Source: Candidatus Magnetocorallium paracelense
Lineage (GTDB): Bacteria > Nitrospirota > Thermodesulfovibrionia > Thermodesulfovibrionales > Magnetobacteriaceae
Direction of reading: 5' to 3'
NCBI GenBank assembly: GCA_029001845.1
Contig: JAREWP010000001.1
Coordinates: 1-51,279, forward strand
Length of the DNA: 51,279 bases
Position 1 is the first letter of the stretch. Each line of letters opens with the position of its first letter. Shown here piece after piece: positions 44,491-51,279 of this stretch. Position numbers and translations under genes: made by a program. Under the pieces are notes generated by a model. That model had not been told where the DNA came from and did no database searches. It saw only the letters and a program-made list of their open reading frames with translations.

Positions 44491-44519
44491 TTCTGTAAAC
44501 AGTTGAACTGTTTACAGAA
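44491..44519 (+). promoter_or_regulatory. 12-bp perfect stem-loop before the aminomutase-like gene
   Basis: TTCTGTAAACAG (44491-44502), a five-base loop, and its exact complement (44508-44519). A short T-run (AGCTGTTTTTGG) follows. It may terminate the OsmC-like transcript or act as an operator for the gene starting at 44591. Confidence 0.5.
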
Positions 44520-44590
44520 AGCTGTTTTTGGCGGCGTTCTCTTGTTGATATTTATAAGCGCTCCGGATTTGCAGGTAAGGAGGTACGTTT

Positions 44591-45880
44591 ATGACAGTAA
44601 TAAAATTTAAACCATATACTTTATCCAACTATAAAAAACTTCCGCAAATTGCAAGGCTTTCCAAGGAGCAAAGGTTTACCATTGAGGTGGTCGGGCATGT
44701 ATTTCCTTTTAAAACCAATAATTACGTTGTTGAAAATCTGATAGATTGGGATCGGGCTCCTGACGATCCGATGTATCGTCTCACTTTTCCTCAAAAAGGA
44801 ATGCTTCTTACCAATCATTTCGATGAAATGGCGGAAGTTTTAACGAATTCTTCACCAAGAGAATCAATAGCAGAAACAGCCAATAAAATAAGGTGGCAGT
44901 TGAATCCCCATCCTGCCGGTCAATTGGAGTATAACCAACCCAAATTTGAAGATTATCATTTGCAGGGGGTACAGCACAAATATAAGGAAACAGTACTTTT
45001 TTTTCCTTCACAGGGCCAGCTTTGTCATGCTTTTTGCTCTTTTTGTTTCCGGTGGCCTCAGTTTGTGGGAATCGAAAAGCTAAAGATATCTGCAGGTGAA
45101 GTGGAACCCCTTATCGATTATGTCAGGGCGAATAAAGAGATCACCGATATCCTGATTACCGGAGGCGATCCTCTTGTAATGAGCGCCGGACGCCTCAGGC
45201 AACACATAGAGCCTGTCCTGAATGCGAATATCCCCCATCTTGCAACCATTCGAATAGGAACGAAGTCTCTTTCATACTGGCCTTACAGATTTGTAAACGA
45301 TCATGACACTGACAGCCTGCTTCGGCTTTTTGAAGAAGTACCTAAAAGAGGGAAGCAACTGGCGATAATGGCGCACTTTAACCATCCCAAAGAGCTTAGC
45401 ACAGATATTGTAAAAGACGCCATAAAAAGAATCAGAGAATCGGGGGCCCAAATAAGAACCCAGGCTCCCATGTTAAAGCACATCAATGACGATTCCGACA
45501 CTTGGGTGGCAATGCTTCGTGAGCAGGTGCGTCTTAACATGATACCTTACTATATGTTTATTGTTCGAGACACCGGTGCGCAGCACCATTTCGGTGTTCC
45601 CCTGGTTAAAGCTATGGAGATATACAAAGATGTATTCAGGAGATTGCCGGGATTGGCCCGCACGATCAGGGGGCCAAGTATGTCGTTTACTCACGGCAAA
45701 GCGCAAGTGATGGATATCATGGAGAGAGGGGGGAAAAAGGTCATCATGTTACAGCTACTGCAAGGACGCAATCCCGATTGGGCTTTGAGACCTTTTTTTG
45801 CCGAATATGATGAAGAGGCCATTTGGATCGACCAGCTCAAACCGGTGGATGGAAAGGAGAAATTCTTTTTTGAAGAGTAA
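44591..45880 (+). CDS. divergent KamA-family radical SAM aminomutase-like protein
   Basis: 429 residues. The radical SAM cluster motif Cys145-x3-Cys149-x2-Cys152 lies in LCHAFCSFCFRWPQF, followed by TDILITGGDPLVMS and TIRIGTKSLSYWPYRF. A likely PLP-binding Lys is in GPSMSFTHGKAQ, replacing the PGGGGK motif of lysine 2,3-aminomutase. One of the two Asp residues that in clostridial lysine 2,3-aminomutase hold the substrate epsilon-amine (Asp330, next to the PLP Lys) has no counterpart, so lysine is not the expected substrate. It could make a beta-amino acid. AAGGAGG lies six bases before ATG. It is followed after a repeat element by an aminotransferase and an acetoacetyl-CoA synthetase. Confidence 0.85.
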   Translation: MTVIKFKPYTLSNYKKLPQIARLSKEQRFTIEVVGHVFPFKTNNYVVENLIDWDRAPDDPMYRLTFPQKGMLLTNHFDEMAEVLTNSSPRESIAETANKIRWQLNPHPAGQLEYNQPKFEDYHLQGVQHKYKETVLFFPSQGQLCHAFCSFCFRWPQFVGIEKLKISAGEVEPLIDYVRANKEITDILITGGDPLVMSAGRLRQHIEPVLNANIPHLATIRIGTKSLSYWPYRFVNDHDTDSLLRLFEEVPKRGKQLAIMAHFNHPKELSTDIVKDAIKRIRESGAQIRTQAPMLKHINDDSDTWVAMLREQVRLNMIPYYMFIVRDTGAQHHFGVPLVKAMEIYKDVFRRLPGLARTIRGPSMSFTHGKAQVMDIMERGGKKVIMLQLLQGRNPDWALRPFFAEYDEEAIWIDQLKPVDGKEKFFFEE

Positions 45881-45922
45881 GCAGAGTCTTTTCCAAACTA
45901 TTGAATACCAGGTGTTGTCTTA

Positions 45923-46101
45923 GGGGCGAGTCAAAAATAGCTTAGTATTAAAAGGTGACACCTTAACACCATCTTTGATTGCACTTCAATCGCAAAATCC
46001 TCGAAATAGCCCTGCTATGACTGTGGTTTTGCTCAATCAGTGCAACCAAATCCAATGTCAATCCGTCACTTTTAATTACGAACTTATTTGTGACTCAACC
46101 C
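45923..46101. repeat. diverged copy of the 180-bp inverted-end element
   Basis: Length 179 against 180 for 17149-17328. The same internal order is seen: CATCTTTGATTGCACTTCAA, AAAATCCTC, GTAGC/CTGCTA-like palindrome, GGTTTTGCTC, AACCAAATC, CCGTCACTTT. The ends are imperfect (GGGGCGAGTCA against TGACTCAACCC). It occupies most of the gap 45881-46247; an apparent short frame inside is not a gene. Confidence 0.8.
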
Positions 46102-46247
46102 TTAAAACTCTTAAAAACTCAAATACAGTAGTGAATGTTCATGGTGATTTGTGGTCAGTGGTCATTTAAAGATAAAATGAAAGTCTTTTTACAGATCACC
46201 GATCCCTGATCCCTGTGAACGGTTACTACAAATGAAAAGGATTTATA

Positions 46248-47546
46248 ATGGAAAATACAACCTATCACAACCCTGATGTAAGTCTGAACCTGAATGTCAG
46301 AGGCCTGAAACAGTCCGCTACGATAGCGATTAACGATTTATCGAACAAGCTCATTAAAGAGGGGAAGCAGGTTTTTAAGCTGGGACTTGGACAATCGCCC
46401 TTTCCGGTTCCTCATCCCGTTGTCGATGAACTGAAGTCAAACTCTCATCAAAAGGATTATCTCCCTGTTAAAGGGCTTTTGGAATTGAAATCTGCTGTGG
46501 CGGATTATTATCGAAGAAGACACAGTATCGAGAGGACTTCAGACGATGTTATCATAGGGCCGGGGTCCAAGGAACTGATGTTTCTTTTACAGCTTGTGTA
46601 CTATGGCGATCTTTTGATTCCCACTCCCAGTTGGGTGTCCTATGCGCCACAGGCGCAAATAATCGGACGACATATAAAATGGCTTCCCACCTATTTTAAA
46701 GATGACTGGTGCCTGGACCCCGATGTAGTGGAATCGTTTTGTAAGAACGATCCATACCGACCCAGGATCATCATCCTGAACTATCCCAATAATCCTACAG
46801 GTATGACCTTTAATGAACAAAAGCTTCAAGCTCTGGCTGAAGTCGCCAGGAAATACAGAGTGATTCTTCTGGCTGACGAAATATACGGTGAATTGCACCA
46901 TGAGGGGAAACACATTTCAATTTCCAGGTTCTATCCCGAAGGAACCATTATAAGCAGCGGTTTAAGCAAGTGGTGCGGCGCCGGGGGGTGGCGATTGGGA
47001 ACTTTTACATTCCCTGCTTCTTTACATTGGCTGCTGGACGCTATGGCCGCAGTCGCCAGCGAGACATACACCTCCACGAGTGCTCCTATTCAGTATGCAG
47101 CCGTACGAGCCTTTAAGGGAACTTTGAAAATGGAGGAGTATCTCAATAAATCGCGGAGGATTTTGAAGAGCCTCGGTCTTTTCAGCGCAAAGAAATTAAG
47201 GGAGGCAGGCGCATTGCAACAAGATCCTGCCGGAGGTTTTTATCTTTTCCCGGATTTTAGTCCACTGAAGGATAAGTTAAACAAACAAGGTATTTATTCG
47301 AGCGAGGAGTTATGTCAACGCCTTATTTCCGATGCCAGTGTGGCGACTTTGCCCGGTTCTTCGTTCGGACGACAGAGTGATGAATTGACTTTACGATTGG
47401 CTTATGTAGATTTTGACGGTTCAAGAGCCCTGGCTGCTGCTGATCAGATACCTCCTTACATGGATATTGATGAAGATTTTATCAGAACCTATTGTGGAAA
47501 TACAGTAAGTGCAATTGAAAACATGTGTGACTGGCTAAAAAGTTAG
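46248..47546 (+). CDS. class I/II PLP aminotransferase
   Basis: 432 residues, fold type I. It has NYPNNPTG (Asn182), VILLADEIYGEL with Asp210, PLP-binding Lys241 in SSGLSKWCGAGGWRLG and the C-terminal Arg in TLRLAYVDFDG. The active-site context SKWCGAGGWR differs from aspartate aminotransferases (SKAFAMTGWR), so the substrate is not predictable. It lies 13-22 bases upstream of the acetoacetyl-CoA synthetase and is certainly co-transcribed with it. A role in converting a beta- or alpha-amino acid to the keto acid activated by the next enzyme is inferred. Confidence 0.9.
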   Translation: MENTTYHNPDVSLNLNVRGLKQSATIAINDLSNKLIKEGKQVFKLGLGQSPFPVPHPVVDELKSNSHQKDYLPVKGLLELKSAVADYYRRRHSIERTSDDVIIGPGSKELMFLLQLVYYGDLLIPTPSWVSYAPQAQIIGRHIKWLPTYFKDDWCLDPDVVESFCKNDPYRPRIIILNYPNNPTGMTFNEQKLQALAEVARKYRVILLADEIYGELHHEGKHISISRFYPEGTIISSGLSKWCGAGGWRLGTFTFPASLHWLLDAMAAVASETYTSTSAPIQYAAVRAFKGTLKMEEYLNKSRRILKSLGLFSAKKLREAGALQQDPAGGFYLFPDFSPLKDKLNKQGIYSSEELCQRLISDASVATLPGSSFGRQSDELTLRLAYVDFDGSRALAAADQIPPYMDIDEDFIRTYCGNTVSAIENMCDWLKS

Positions 47547-47568
47547 TCCAAAATATTGTGTGGTAATT

Positions 47569-49578
47569 ATGAGTGAAATGTTGTGGAAACCATCTGCTGA
47601 CCAAATTGCAAAAACAAATATGTCCGCTTTTATGCAATTTGTAAAAGAGAAACATGGAAAAACCTTTCAAGGTTACGATGACTTTCATTTATGGAGTATA
47701 GAAAATATTGAATCCTTTTGGGATTCTTTTTTGGAATTTACCGATATAGTCCATGACGGTTCCTCCTATCATGTACTCGATACTCACAAGATGCCCGGGT
47801 TTCATTGGTTTTCCGGTTTGAAATTGAATTATGCAGAGAATATACTGAACAGGGAGCATAAGGGAACGGCAATCGTTTCTATTATCGAGCACGATCCGGA
47901 TAAGGAGAATTTTGAAAATTTCAAAGCGGAATATAGTTTCATGGAATTATATGACCTTGTTTTTAAATGCATTGAAGGCCTGAAAAGAGAGGGTGTGCAA
48001 AAAAATGATTTTATTTCGGGCTACCTGGCGAATATCCCTGAAGCGATCGTTTTAAGCCTGGCCTGCTCTGCTATCGGCGCTGTTTGGACCAGTGCTTCTC
48101 CCGATTTCGGCCTGGACGCTCTATATGATCGTTTTAGTCAAATCAAACCTAAGCTTATGTTTGCTTCCACTCACTACCGTTACAACCAAAAAACACATTA
48201 TACAACAGAGGTAGTCAATGAACTGGCTAAAAGGATTCCTTCCATTGAGAAAGTTATTGCCATTCCCTATCCTGTCGGAGAGGCGCCACATACAGGTAAC
48301 ATGGAGTGGGCCGAGTTTTTGAAAGACAATGGTAACGATATTTCGGGCGGAGACGGAGTTTTTACCATGCTTCCATTCGATCACCCGCTGTATATCCTTT
48401 TTTCTTCCGGCACTACCGGTGCGCCGAAATGCATTGTTCACGGCGCCGGAGGAACGCTCTTACAGCACAGAAAGGAGCTTCAACTGCACTGTGATTTGAA
48501 AGAGAACGACAGATTGCTCTTTTTTACGACAACAGGCTGGATGATGTGGAACTGGCAGCTCTCAGCTCTCTCTCTCGGCGCCACGATATGTCTTTTTGAC
48601 GGTAACCCCGGTTTTCCCTCTCTGACTTCGATTTGGAAAATTGTCAATAAGCTTTCTGTGACTCATTTCGGGACAAGCGGTCGCTTTTTAGAGAGTTGCA
48701 TGAAAGCGGAATATCAGGATGCCTTTAAGCAAATCGGTCCTTTACCTGCTTTATCGTCCGTTCTCTATACAGGCTCTCCCCTTTCTCCAACAGGTTTTTA
48801 TTGGCTCTACAACACGATTAAAAAGGATCTTCAACTTTCAGGCATTTCAGGCGGCACGGACATTATCTCATGTTTTATCTTGGGAAATCCGAATTTACCT
48901 GTTTTTGCAGGTGAGATTCAATGCAAAGGTTTGGGGGTGGATATAAGAGCTTTTAATGAAGAGGGGCAATCGGTTGTCAACTCTCCGGGAGAGCTTGTAT
49001 GTCTGAAACCGATTCCTTCCATGCCTGTCGGTTTTTTGAATGATCAGGACAACAAAAAATATTATAATGCCTATTTCAGTGACTATCCGGGAGTGTGGAC
49101 ACATGGCGATTACATAGAGTTTACGGAAAATAACGGAATTATTGTGTACGGACGAAGCGATGCAACTCTGAATCCCGGAGGCGTTCGTTTAGGAAGCGGT
49201 GAGATATATTCGGCTTTGGATCATTTGGAATTTGTAACAGGCGCCGTGGCTGTCGGATGGGCGCCGCCGGGCAGATCGGATGAGGTTATCGTCTTGTTGC
49301 TTACGATTCGAGGCATGTCCGAGCCGGACTCTGAGTGCCTTAATACGATAAAAAGGACAATTAAAGAGAAGCGTTCCCCCAGGCACGTTCCTCAGCATAT
49401 ATTTAAGATTTCCGAAATTCCTGTCACCAGAAGCGGTAAAACCGTAGAGTTGACTGTAAAAGCGATTTTCGCCGGTAAGCCCGTAAAAAACAAACATGCT
49501 TTGGCGAATCCATATGTTTTAGAGGAGCTGGAACGAATCAGAGACAGACTGTTAAAGAGCTATAAAAACAGCATTTAG
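47569..49578 (+). CDS. aacS: acetoacetyl-CoA synthetase
   Basis: 669 residues from ATG 47569. The start MSEMLWKPS and FHLWSIENIESFWD are typical. Acyl-adenylate motifs are ILFSSGTTGAPKCIVHG, TTGWMMWNW, SGGTDIISCF, YGRSDATLNPGGVRLG and the catalytic Lys in TRSGKTVELTVKAIFAGK, matching AacS rather than acetyl-CoA synthetase. It ligates acetoacetate (or a related beta-keto acid) to CoA with ATP to AMP. The last residues and the stop come from a palindromic repeat at 49563, so the native C-terminus was probably replaced. A GTG three codons upstream is an alternative start. Confidence 0.95.
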   Translation: MSEMLWKPSADQIAKTNMSAFMQFVKEKHGKTFQGYDDFHLWSIENIESFWDSFLEFTDIVHDGSSYHVLDTHKMPGFHWFSGLKLNYAENILNREHKGTAIVSIIEHDPDKENFENFKAEYSFMELYDLVFKCIEGLKREGVQKNDFISGYLANIPEAIVLSLACSAIGAVWTSASPDFGLDALYDRFSQIKPKLMFASTHYRYNQKTHYTTEVVNELAKRIPSIEKVIAIPYPVGEAPHTGNMEWAEFLKDNGNDISGGDGVFTMLPFDHPLYILFSSGTTGAPKCIVHGAGGTLLQHRKELQLHCDLKENDRLLFFTTTGWMMWNWQLSALSLGATICLFDGNPGFPSLTSIWKIVNKLSVTHFGTSGRFLESCMKAEYQDAFKQIGPLPALSSVLYTGSPLSPTGFYWLYNTIKKDLQLSGISGGTDIISCFILGNPNLPVFAGEIQCKGLGVDIRAFNEEGQSVVNSPGELVCLKPIPSMPVGFLNDQDNKKYYNAYFSDYPGVWTHGDYIEFTENNGIIVYGRSDATLNPGGVRLGSGEIYSALDHLEFVTGAVAVGWAPPGRSDEVIVLLLTIRGMSEPDSECLNTIKRTIKEKRSPRHVPQHIFKISEIPVTRSGKTVELTVKAIFAGKPVKNKHALANPYVLEELERIRDRLLKSYKNSI

Positions 49579-49722
49579 CTGTCAGCTCTTAAATTGCAAC
49601 ACTTTATGGTTTAAAACAGATTCACCCGTAAGTTGAAGCTTATTATTATTGGCATACCAATGTCATTAACTTAAGGAGCAAAGCACCTTAGCTGAAAGCT
49701 GACAGATGACTGCTGTTTTCAG
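49563..49722. repeat. 151-bp-family element with a nested 45-bp-family half, fused to the aacS end
   Basis: It starts TAAAAACAGCATTTAGCTGT inside the last codons of aacS and ends GACTGCTGTTTTCAG. The middle GGCATACCAATGTCATTAAC TTAAGGAGC shows a partial copy of the 45-bp palindrome (13737, 50249) inserted in place of part of the right arm. Confidence 0.75.
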
Positions 49723-49786
49723 GATAATATTTACCCCCCGTAAGTAACAACCTTGAACCGGCTTAAAGCTTGCTGCTGTTTTGCAC
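49707..49786. repeat. 80-bp perfect direct repeat, copy 1
   Basis: Identical base for base to 50333-50412. It contains the end of a palindromic element plus the last 15 or so codons of the right-end histidine kinase (minus strand). With copy 2 it brackets the aspartic-protease gene. Confidence 0.95.
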
Positions 49787-49792
49787 GATAGT

Positions 49793-50155
49793 CTATTTCA
49801 ATTTCACTGCCGGCAAGCGCTTTAGTTTCTGAGTTCTGGGATCTATTTCTATTCCAACGGATTCAAGGGCTGTCACACCCAATATCGGTTCTGCATCGTC
49901 CGGCCCGAATATGACGGTTCCAAAAGTAAAATCTCCCATAAATTCGATCTCTGCGCCTCCAACCTTGTATGACACGCGAGAACCATCAGCCAGCTCGAAC
50001 TCTCTGATTCCTCTGGATTCTATTCCTATTTCCTTTAAATACTTTCCCGGTACTAATGTGTCATAAGCGCCGGTATCAACAAGAAATAATCCTTCCCAAT
50101 ATTTATTTATATCGGAAGGATTCTTTATACTCACGGTAACATGAATCATTCCCAT
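49793..50155 (-). CDS. retropepsin-like (clan AA) aspartic protease
   Basis: 120 residues, soluble. The catalytic triad-like LVDTGAYDTLVP (Asp27) is followed by FGPDDAEPILGVTALESVGIEIDP, the flap/second half typical of the short bacterial clan AA family. It would be active as a dimer. AGGAGAAT precedes ATG 50155. The substrate is unknown. It lies between two perfect 80-bp direct repeats, suggesting a recent local rearrangement. Confidence 0.85.
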   Translation of the reverse strand: MGMIHVTVSIKNPSDINKYWEGLFLVDTGAYDTLVPGKYLKEIGIESRGIREFELADGSRVSYKVGGAEIEFMGDFTFGTVIFGPDDAEPILGVTALESVGIEIDPRTQKLKRLPAVKLK

Positions 50156-50248
50156 ATGAATTCTCCTTTTGTTTTTTTCAACGAGCTCCTTAGGCGTTCT
50201 GTATATTCATTATTTTTGAATAATTCCCTTGAAGATGTCAATTTCAGT

Positions 50249-50350
50249 TCAATGTCATTAACTTAAGGAGCAAAGCCCCTTAAATTAATGACATTGATTG
50301 GCATAATATCAGTTCTTTCCTAAGCTGAAGGCTGACTGCTGTTTTCAGGA
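50249..50350. repeat. 45-bp palindrome (intact) joined to a half of the 151-bp element
   Basis: CAATGTCATTAACTTAAGGA (50249) and its complement ending CATTG (50296) form the intact 45-48-bp palindrome. Directly after it comes GGCATAATATCAGTTCTTTC and GGCTGACTGCTGTTTTCAG, the right half of the larger element. The small palindrome has replaced the left half. Confidence 0.75.
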
Positions 50351-50412
50351 TAATATTTACCCCCCGTAAGTAACAACCTTGAACCGGCTTAAAGCTTGCT
50401 GCTGTTTTGCAC
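50333..50412. repeat. 80-bp perfect direct repeat, copy 2
   Basis: Identical to 49707-49786. Here the repeat runs into the coding 3' end of the kinase remnant, so this is probably the original position. Confidence 0.95.
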
Positions 50413-50764
50413 TATTATTTAGTTGAGGGTTGACAGGCAGGGTTAGTCTAAAAGTCGATCCTTTTCCCGGAGAGCTCTCGACTTTTAGCTTCTCTTTTGT
50501 TTCTTCTGAGAGCTCCAACCTGTCAAAACTCTCTATTAACTTAAAAAGTTTTGTGTAAAATTTTTTTATATTTCCAATGTTGGATTTTACAAAACCGAGA
50601 GGATTGTTTATCTCATGGGCTATGCCGGCCACCAACTGATCGAGGGAAGCCATCTTTTCGGACTGTATCAATTGCTGCTGACTCTCTTTAAGCTCTCTAT
50701 TGCTGCTTTCCAGTTGCAAGATCAGTTTTTCCCGTTTGCTTTCTACTGAACACTGTTGCCGTAA
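50357..50764 (-). pseudogene. sensor histidine kinase with large internal deletion
   Basis: The frame is open from 50764 (TAA at 50765-50767); it can start only at TTG 50719. It encodes a coiled linker ([16 protein letters not shown]), the H-box [20 protein letters not shown], and [15 protein letters not shown]. It then jumps at [18 protein letters not shown] directly to the last strand of the HATPase domain, missing N, G1 and F boxes. ATP binding is impossible. The N-terminal sensor is also missing. It is the same kinase family as the remnant at 253-867, which holds the complementary half but has a different C-terminal sequence. Confidence 0.85.
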
Positions 50765-50845
50765 TTAATAGTTTAGACACAGCCCCCTCCAATGTTTCGT
50801 TCGATTTGTTTTATTATCATTGTAACAGAAATATCCAAAAAAGTA

Positions 50846-50887
50846 TGTAGGTAAAACACTGATTTTTCTGTAGGAATAATACCTACA
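50846..50887 (-). promoter_or_regulatory. palindromic operator upstream of the kinase remnant
   Basis: TGTAGGT (50846-50852), then TGTAGG (50869-50874), exactly 23 bp apart, then CCTACA (50882-50887) forming an inverted pair with a 7-base spacer. Relative to the downstream gene, order and orientation equal those at 1669-1711. Between 50888 and 51044 I see nothing else except a repeat fragment at 51009-51026. Confidence 0.6.
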
Positions 50888-51044
50888 AAATTAGATGAAG
50901 AGAGATTTTTTTATTGTCACTTTTTAGCCTTATTTATAAGGATTTTGAGCATTTAGAAATGTGCTCCGACTTTTCAGTTTAAACTGTTAGAGCAGCGACA
51001 ATTCTCCAGCTCCCTCTCCCCTCAAGGATGAACATAATACACAC

Positions 51045-51073
51045 TTGACTCCGCGATCGATAATCAGTATACT
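51045..51073 (+). promoter_or_regulatory. sigma-70-type promoter of the DruA-like gene
   Basis: TTGACT at 51045-51050, 17 bases, TATACT at 51068-51073. The start codon at 51080 is six bases after the -10, so the transcript would be leaderless or nearly so. A truncated piece of the 3752-3870 repeat ends just upstream. Confidence 0.65.
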
Positions 51074-51079
51074 AAAGAG

Positions 51080-51279
51080 ATGCGAGTATGCGGTCAAGAA
51101 TTTACGAATAATATAATAGAGCAAATAAACAATAAAATAATAGAAAAACCGGATATATCGAGACGAGCGTTGTCGAGAGAAGTCTGTAAATGGCTTGATT
51201 GGCGAACAAGCAAAGGAGGTTTTCAGGAAGGCAGTTGCCGAAAAGCATTGGCTGAATTGAATCGGAGAGGAGTGTTGAG
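51080..51279 (+). CDS. DUF4338/DruA-like protein, N-terminal part (runs off the window)
   Basis: 66 codons are visible. An Asn/Ile-rich helix is followed by SRRALSREVCKWLDW and GSCRKALAELNRRGVL. This matches the N-terminal pattern of DUF4338 proteins (LSR-x-VC-x2-LGW, then CR-x-AL-x2-L-x-RRG). The family includes the Druantia defence protein DruA and domains attached to some transposases. Which one this is cannot be said without the rest. A near-leaderless promoter and the neighbouring repeat scar fit a mobile unit. Confidence 0.6.
   Translation, partial: MRVCGQEFTNNIIEQINNKIIEKPDISRRALSREVCKWLDWRTSKGGFQEGSCRKALAELNRRGVL

Noticed and set aside
45975-46169. A 64-codon plus-strand frame before the aminotransferase
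   Set aside because: Most of it lies in the 179-bp repeat element, which has a non-coding relative at 17149.

Overview
The window is about 51 kb of a low- to mid-GC genome from a diderm (Gram-negative) bacterium. Supporting this are tolB, pal and cpoB, two lipoprotein signals and a Fur-box-like site. The CBS/DHH-type CCA-adding enzyme, the abundance of hybrid kinases and the convergent holA/rpsT pair would fit Desulfobacterota (former Deltaproteobacteria) or a neighbouring lineage. That placement is an inference; no rRNA or marker set is present.

Layout. Positions 1-10.9 kb form a signal-transduction region. It holds a truncated histidine kinase, a hicA/hicB toxin-antitoxin pair, an orphan response regulator with a coiled-coil tail, and a response regulator-CheC-hybrid kinase operon. 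A divergent receiver-kinase fusion, a methyltransferase, a membrane protein and a degenerate-receiver PilZ protein follow. Positions 11-25 kb are mostly housekeeping: CCA-adding enzyme, a chemoreceptor, a YkgJ-type Cys-rich protein, a phasin-like small protein overlapping trpB, holA, rpsT, tRNA-Asp, tRNA-Val, the ppGpp enzyme rel, ferredoxin and rsmE. Between rpsT and the tRNAs lies a 58-codon frame with two CxxC motifs and an in-frame TGA followed by a SECIS-like hairpin, a candidate selenoprotein.

Positions 25.4-32.5 kb hold the heat-shock regulon on the minus strand (groES-groEL, then hrcA-grpE-dnaK-dnaJ) with a perfect CIRCE operator and a strong sigma-70-type promoter before groES. Divergently, tolB-pal-cpoB-polA runs from 32.6 to 38.0 kb (outer-membrane integrity plus DNA polymerase I). 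After that come a zinc-ribbon/hydrophobic-repeat protein, a decayed Fur-box TPR gene, a GT-C glycosyltransferase with TPRs, miaA, a DUF4160 gene and a partial miaA duplicate.

Positions 43.8-49.6 kb carry an OsmC-like protein, a divergent KamA-type radical SAM aminomutase homologue, a class I/II aminotransferase and an acetoacetyl-CoA synthetase. Together these could convert an alpha-amino acid through a beta-amino acid and beta-keto acid to an acyl-CoA. The right end has a retropepsin-like protease, a second broken histidine kinase, and the start of a DUF4338/DruA-like gene that runs off the window.

Intergenic DNA is rich in short palindromic repeats of several families: a 151-bp element, a 180-bp element with 23-bp perfect inverted ends, a 112-bp hairpin element, and a 45-bp palindrome nested in others. 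The two broken kinases at the window ends belong to one family. The orphan regulator and the right-end kinase share an upstream operator with identical geometry: a TGTAGG direct repeat at 23 bp plus an inverted pair with a 7-base spacer.
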